Source: Trichosphaerium sp. ATCC 40318 (taxonomy: Eukaryota > Discosea > Flabellinia > Trichosidae). Taken from it: a stretch of 24,231 nucleotides of DNA. Under the pieces are notes generated by a model that was not told the DNA's origin, made no database searches, and saw only the letters and a list, made by a program, of their open reading frames with translations. The position numbers and the translations under genes were made by a program. Below, in pieces: positions 18,992-24,231 of this stretch. Location: contig JALMLS010000526.1 in assembly GCA_038496445.1 (NCBI GenBank), forward strand, positions 1 through 24,231, written 5' to 3'. Position 1 is the first letter of the stretch; each line of letters opens with the position of its first letter.

Positions 18992-21900
18992 ATGGAGGTA
19001 CGTTCCAAAGTATTGGATGTGAAAACGTAACCCCAACACAAGGGTGAAGAACCATACGGCGATAGCGCCAAACGCAAGGTACGCGATGCTCTAGTTAAAA
19101 GCGACTGTGAGAATTTTAAATTATCTGATTCTACAGCCTTTTACGCTATCAAATCGATACACAATGCCTACCAAGAGTGTTTTGGCAGTTTTAGCATCTC
19201 TTTTTTAACGCATACTTCGCTGCCATTTTGTAGGCGCCGCAAGAACAATTAAATGGACCGCCGGCGAAGAAACAACGCACCAACAAGGGTAGGTGTCATC
19301 TCCAAGCAATTTTGGTTGTGTGCAGAATAATTAACATTCCTTTTACAGCGGCACACCCACATTTTAGGCTGAATGATATGTTTGAGAGGAACGATGCATT
19401 GATGGATAAGTACGAGGGTCGTGAATTAAAGGATCTTAAAGTGCGCGCTAATAACAAGACTCTTCAAATTTCCTTTTTGTGGACCTCTGGACATCACGTA
19501 TATCTACCACGCGGTACCCTTATGCAGACTAGAACGAGCTTTCAGTTGAAGATTGGTATCAGCTGAGTATTCAACGTGTTATGCGCCCAGACTATCGAAA
19601 GACGAAAGAAAAAACGCTGAGCCAAGCAAGAAAAACTGAAATTTTGACTTATGACAAAGAGATGTCTATGATACTTCATGCCACTGGACACCCTGCTCTA
19701 ACACCTACTGAGTGTGCCACATTACTGGAGGAGGTGACGCAGTCGCACAGTTTGAATGATTTTCTTATAGTAATTCCTTTTAGGAAGCTAGAAACTATGT
19801 CAGAGCGCTATTAGCGAAAGCGTATGAAGTGTTACATGGCACACCTTTCAAATTCCGAAAGTTTATTCTTTCTCCGAAGTCCAAGGCCAAGAGAGTTGCC
19901 CCACCTACCCCACCCACCAATACTACTAAAGCAGCTACCAAAGTAATCACTACACAACCGGTTTCCGCCCCAGAATCAGCTTTACCGGTTAGGTATTCCA
20001 GATGGAATAGGGTCAAGAGAGCGGATCTCCCACTTGCTATACGGCTACCAAGAGTTGTTGTTGACAACTACCTTCGCATGGTTAACCTTTATTCTCAAGT
20101 AAGACAGACTTGATACAAACAAAAGCAACTATTGCTGACGTGTAAATATAAATATCTCAAGTGATTCCCTGTCTAGGTCTGCGATATTTGCAAGAAGGGA
20201 GACGATGACCCTAAGATGCTACTATGTGATAACTGCGATAAGGGGTGCCACATCTACTGCTTGATCCCACCTCTAGCTGATATACCGACAGGGCAGTGGT
20301 TTTGCCCAGATTGTCAACAGAAAGTGGTACGATAACCAAGCGCTCCTTTTTGAAGTAAGAGATTGACATGGCGATTAGGCAAAGCGAATACAGCCGCCAC
20401 AGCATCAGCAACAGCGACAGCAGAAACCAGTGGGTGGAGCGATCACGCCTACAGCCACAGCCACAGGCACACATACGCAAAACGTTCTGGGTGTTCCTCC
20501 GGCTGTTTCAGCACCCAATCCGATATCAGGCTATACCTCTACAATCAATGGCGGCGTGGGCTTGCAAACCCCCTCAAATGCCGCTCAAGTCAACACAGAG
20601 AGCCCCAGTAGCACACAGAACGTGCCTTTAAATATGCCCACAAATGTCAGCGTTTCTAGCATGCTTTCACCTTCGCAACTGTCTCATCCATCTCATATAC
20701 CATCTGTGAACCCTGGTTTATCTCGTTTTACTGCTACAGGAGGAGATATCTCTACGTCTCAATCAGCGATTACAGATGCTACCAGTGGAAGCAATAGCAC
20801 TGTGCAATCCAACGTCAGTATTCAACCAATCAAGTCGGCGACCAATGACAGTGTGTTCACAAAAGTGGAAGGGAATGGCAAAAAGCAAACTTCACCACCT
20901 TCACTCCTCATGTTTTTGAACCAGCGAGCGGCACAAGCATCGCAATCATTAGCACAAGCAACAACAGCTAATGCGAATGTGAAGAAAGCAACTTCTCTGC
21001 CTCCTTTAAGAACTTCTCTACCTCCTTTAAAGTCTGCTAAGCCTTTGCCAAATATAGTCGGTAATGGTGTATCACAAACATCGCATGCATCAACGGTTGC
21101 ACTTTCAATCACACCAGCTTACACGTCCACGGATGCACCACCGGAAATAGCATTAACAACCAAAGCCATTGATGATGTTGCACCCAAACAAACGCATACA
21201 CCAATACCAACTATGGCCACACCCACACCAACTGCCCCTACACCCATGCAAATAGACAGTGTAGGAGATATACTGACAGATGGACCAACAGCCGCCCCAA
21301 CATATACCTCAACAACAGGACTGTCGAGCACACCCGCGTTTATGTCAGGTCAAGCTCCACCAGCAATGCCAGCGCCCCAAAAAGTGATTAAAACATCACC
21401 TGTTACTACACCACCACCAGCATTTACGCCAGCACCTGTAACGACCCCAACGCCAATGTCTATATCTCCAATGATAGTCCCTAATCCTCCTACAGTTCCT
21501 CCTCAATCCAGCGTAAAAGGGCTTGGACCGACAAATGTTCCAGTACCTCCACCTGCACCTATGCAAATAGATAATGTAATAGGTGCTCCAAGAGACGTGT
21601 TAACTGGCACGACACCTGCTGCGCCTACAGCCTCTCTTTCGGGTGTACCCACATTTACACCAACAACACATGCTCCGCCGACAACACCAGCAACTACAAC
21701 AGCCATCACGCCCGCACATCCCTCTACTTCCACAACAGCAACGCCAACGTCTATATCTCCAGTGGTTGTCCCAAAGTCTCCTCCTAAACCTGTCATGTCG
21801 CCTGTTAAATCAGCACCAACAACACAACCAATACCCAAGGAAGATCCCATGGAAATTTCTTCGTTGCTTGGTGCCAACACTGCTCCTCCTCCTCCGAAGC

Positions 21901-22835
21901 GCAAAACTCATACCAAGGCTCCTCGGCAGTACACAGGAGTTAAGATGACGTTGGATATTGTAGCAGAGGCGCTATGGCCAAATGAGCGCCGGATCAGACA
22001 GGTACCCAACCTATGCTTGTGCTCCTCACTAACACAGTCAACTCTACAGCTGGAGTACATAGTGGCCTTTACAAAACATCACAAACGGCTCAAAAAGGAT
22101 AAAAAACTGGCGTCAAAATCTGTAGAAGCGGCTACCACTACAACAGACTGTACGTTTCTGGCTTCATTGTTGCTTTGCATACGCTTACTGCCACGTTTTG
22201 CCAGTAGACGAAGATGAGGAAGACGACGATTTGGTTGACTCTCTAAACACGGACACAATAGGTTAGTTTTATTGTAACTGCTGTAAAAACTGACTTGTTG
22301 CCATAGAGACAGATAACGGCACAGGTGAAATCTTCTATGAAAAAGCGAGTACTTGGCATCCTCAACCATCTCAAGGGTAAGAAACCTTTTATGCATAGAA
22401 GCAATTAACTACTCTGTGTGACATTTTAACAGGGTTATCAATTTAACCATCAAAAGCATACATCAAGAAAGATTCCAAAGATTACAACACAGGTACCTGT
22501 CTACACGCCCTGTTTACGCACCTGATCTGAGAATTAGGGAATCCAAGTGCAGGACAATGTCCCATGACGCCTATCTGTATTTTTCCAAGTGCGCAGGGTC
22601 GTCCATTGCTCGAAGGATATCCAAGTTTCAAAAGTGGATGAAAAAGTGGTGTGGATACACATTAGCCATGTCGAACAAGCTCAAACTCAGTCGTGAGATG
22701 TACGGATACGTGGCTCACTTGACGAATCTACACATTGAGGATCTTGCCAAAAACGCCTTGGCTTTAACACCCAAATTGAGCGTCTTGCAAGCCGTAAAAC
22801 ACGTCTTGGAACAGAGTGGCACGAAACCAGTTTGA
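18992..22835 (+). CDS. SPT3: SPT3-like SAGA subunit with inserted PHD finger and Pro/Thr-rich region
   Basis: Exons: 18992-18997, 19043-19078, 19234-19288, 19349-19440, 19533-19733, 19784-20098, 20177-20326, 20379-22001, 22050-22149, 22205-22261, 22307-22376, 22433-22835 (3,108 nt, 1,035 residues, all phases matching). The first three exons and 19079-19233 are less certain. SPT3 is a SAGA coactivator subunit with two histone folds that contacts TBP. Here the C-terminus (about 940-1010: [22 protein letters not shown], then two helices) matches SPT3's second fold. The first fold seems split. Helices 1-2 ([33 protein letters not shown]) are at about 108-155. The helix 3 part ([31 protein letters not shown]) is at about 811-850. 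Between them lie a C4HC3 PHD finger (236-285; CDIC, CDNC, HIYC, WFCPDC) and a long Pro/Thr/Ala-rich region. PHD fingers read histone H3 tails, a function that fits SAGA. The SPT3 assignment rests on motif spacing, not on a search. Confidence 0.78.
20177..20326 (+). other. Single-exon PHD finger inside the SPT3-like gene
   Basis: One 150-nt exon encodes the complete zinc finger: Cys-x2-Cys, Cys-x2-Cys, His-x2-Cys and Cys-x2-Cys (C4HC3), plus the Trp two residues before the last Cys pair. The flanking introns (20099-20176, 20327-20378) are both phase 0, so the exon could be gained or skipped without changing frame. Confidence 0.9.
21240..21900 (+). repeat. Imperfect tandem repeat in the Pro/Thr-rich exon (units of about 95-105 residues)
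   Basis: The motif PMQID recurs at 21243 and 21558, with a degenerate copy PMEIS at 21846. A second shared run, TCTATATCTCC followed by a Val/Pro-rich string, occurs at 21459 and 21750. Spacings are about 290-315 nt. Each unit also carries an LTD or LTGT string and a TPxF string. The similarity is visible in the DNA, so it reflects duplication within the exon. Confidence 0.7.
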
Positions 22836-23120
22836 ACTCTACCAAGCCTATTTTTTTTTTGTACAACTACGTAGTGCCTGACGACAGTCTTCTAAATTAA
22901 ATACAAAAACAACGTCAAGACACTCAAATCCGAGTCACATTTGTGCTTTTTTTTCTTAATAGAATCTTGATCGCGCCGATGCACATGTGCTTATATTCAG
23001 AAATTGCGATTCGCACGTGCTGACTCGAAATTGCGGTATTTTGGTGAGTTGGTTAATAATAGTTTTAACTGATCGCTAATAAGGAAATGTACTGACCTAG
23101 CTTGCGTGGTATTATTCGTA
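22836..23120. other. Convergent intergenic spacer
   Basis: It lies between the SPT3-like stop and the stop of the opposite-strand 23121-23806 gene. It contains T-rich runs (22851-22860, 22949-22957) but no ORF or structured RNA that I can support. Confidence 0.45.
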
Positions 23121-23806
23121 CTAGCGGTGTAACATACACAAAGAGTAAAATAACAGGTTTTTAGTTATTTTTTCTAACTTTTTTGTTAAATATTGTTTCA
23201 AGGCTTTAGCGTGTCTTCTATGTAAACGTTTGAGGGATCCACCATAGGCAGCACGTCTTGCTATTGTACAAAATTCTTGAAAGGCCGGTACAAAAATCGT
23301 CTGTAATATCATGTATACGTCTGGTGGTAACTAAACCGCTGTATCACCCCTCAAAGTACTTTGAGCATTAAGTTTCTATCTAACAGAAAAACTAAAATTT
23401 GAAAAAAAAAAAAACTAAAACGGATTATTACCTGTGATGGAGGAATGTAAACAGCATTTTCTTCTGCATACCAGCTTGCGTTACAGTTTGAAAATCAGCG
23501 TTTGTCCAATCTGGATTAAAACCGTCTGGTAGAGGCTGTCGCCGCATGTAGTCCTCTGTTACATCCAATTGTACCAGAAAATCTCTAACAGTCCCATTTT
23601 TGGGACATCGTAGGTATTTACAACGCCAACAAACTTTTTTGCTACAACAAGTGGTCTGCCAGGTGCCTGACGTGAAGTGGTTGGTATAATTTTCACACGA
23701 GAAAAGAAAGTGTCGTTTGATCGCACGAGCTACCACTACGAATATCTTGTGCGCACGTACCTGTACGAACTGTTATGGTGTATCCAGTTGGCTTGGAATT
23801 GCCCAT
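23121..23806 (-). CDS. Cys-rich hypothetical protein, possible zinc binder
   Basis: I do not recognise the family. The ATG at 23806 opens MGNSKPTGYTITVRT. It is followed by a 31-nt GTACGTG...GTAG intron and a main exon (about 23728-23450) with CENY, CCSKKVCWRCKYLRC and FNPDWTNADF. Six cysteines within about 35 residues suggest metal binding. A C-terminal basic exon (about 23300-23121) contains KRLHRRHAKALKQYLTKKLE and ends at TAG. The join between these exons is unresolved; phase-compatible choices include a donor at about 23489 or about 23432. Both exon frames are open and coding-like, so a gene is likely, but the exact product is not settled. Confidence 0.55.
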
Positions 23807-23975
23807 GTAAAGCGAAACGGTAGTGTGTTGTTATCGATGTATATTATGCAAATTGACGAGAATTGATCCAATTCAATAAACCGGTAAAAAAACACAATGG
23901 TTTTTAGATTGGGTTCTTTTATTGCTACAAAAACTGTTGTGTTGCTAGAGCTGCAGGCAAAATGTTGTATGGCTT

Positions 23976-24231
23976 TTAGTCTTTAATGCTTGTGAGCCAA
24001 TCCCCAACCGCTTGGTAGTCTACTTGTCCATTCTTATTGAAGTCTACGGCATCGATAAACTCGTCAGCCTAATAGGTAATTGTTATTTTTTTGATACTTG
24101 GCGTTTTTAATATTATTTATTCTACCTCTTCACGTGTCATCTTGGCTCCATTGGTCATTACAACGACGCGTAAATCTTCAATTGAAAGCGAGCCGGTCTA
24201 TTACATTTAATAACGCGAGATTAGTTATATA
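23976..24231 (-). CDS. EF-hand calcium-binding protein, C-terminal end (partial)
   Basis: Only the last exons are in the window: 24197-24126 and 23976-24068, separated by a 57-nt intron. The exon beginning TGSLSIEDLRVVV continues beyond the right edge through another intron. The encoded C-terminus has two helix-loop-helix units. The first loop is incomplete here (G-S-L-S-I-E-D at its end). The second is a canonical calcium loop, DFNKNGQVDYQA, preceded by REEADEFIDAV and ending WLTSIKD at TAA. The order matches the third and fourth EF-hands of calmodulin-like or myosin light chain proteins. Which subgroup cannot be told from this fragment. Confidence 0.8.

Noticed and set aside
20822-21904. 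Minus-strand ORFs opposite the Pro/Thr-rich exon
   Set aside because: They are Gly/Val-rich shadows of a Pro/Thr repeat on the coding strand.

Overview
The window is nuclear DNA of an intron-dense eukaryote. Genes are broken by many short introns, mostly 35-90 nt, with clear branch points and AG acceptors. The gene set (PTEN lipid phosphatase, Rab11, three-domain prosaposin-like protein, SAGA-type SPT3, EF-hand protein) fits a unicellular opisthokont, an early-diverging fungus or an amoebozoan; the sequence alone does not settle which. An unusual share of the 5' splice sites begin GTACG rather than GTAAG or GTGAG.

Layout. 1-3064 (minus, running off the left edge): a PTEN orthologue carrying two LIM domains and a low-complexity tail. 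3332-4456 (minus): an unrecognised protein with an organelle-type presequence. About 4600-12300 is a transposable-element island: a decayed copy of a repeat family (about 5300-5560), a LINE retrotransposon of about 4.7 kb on the minus strand with an internally deleted reverse transcriptase (5754 to about 10490), a second and older LINE 3' end in opposite orientation (about 10500-10880), and a 1,068-bp element with perfect 19-bp inverted termini (10907-11974) containing GGCACGTTTT-type arrays.

12387-14810 (minus): a signal-peptide-bearing polytopic membrane protein. 15040-16805 (minus): a 363-residue prosaposin-like precursor, 12 exons. 17422-17701 (plus): an 80-residue two-helix membrane protein. 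17809-18835 (minus): Rab11, 7 exons. 18992-22835 (plus): an SPT3-like SAGA subunit whose first histone fold appears to be split by a PHD finger and a long Pro/Thr-rich insert. 23121-23806 (minus): a Cys-rich unknown. 23976-24231 (minus, off the right edge): an EF-hand protein.

The genes do not form one pathway. Several act in membrane signalling and trafficking (PTEN-LIM, Rab11, prosaposin, the polytopic protein), and one in transcription (SPT3-PHD). Rab11 and SPT3 are divergent and share a 156-bp intergenic region. The most unusual observations are the PTEN-LIM fusion, the split SPT3 histone fold, a 12-nt microexon in PTEN, and GC-AG introns, one of them inside the PTEN catalytic loop.
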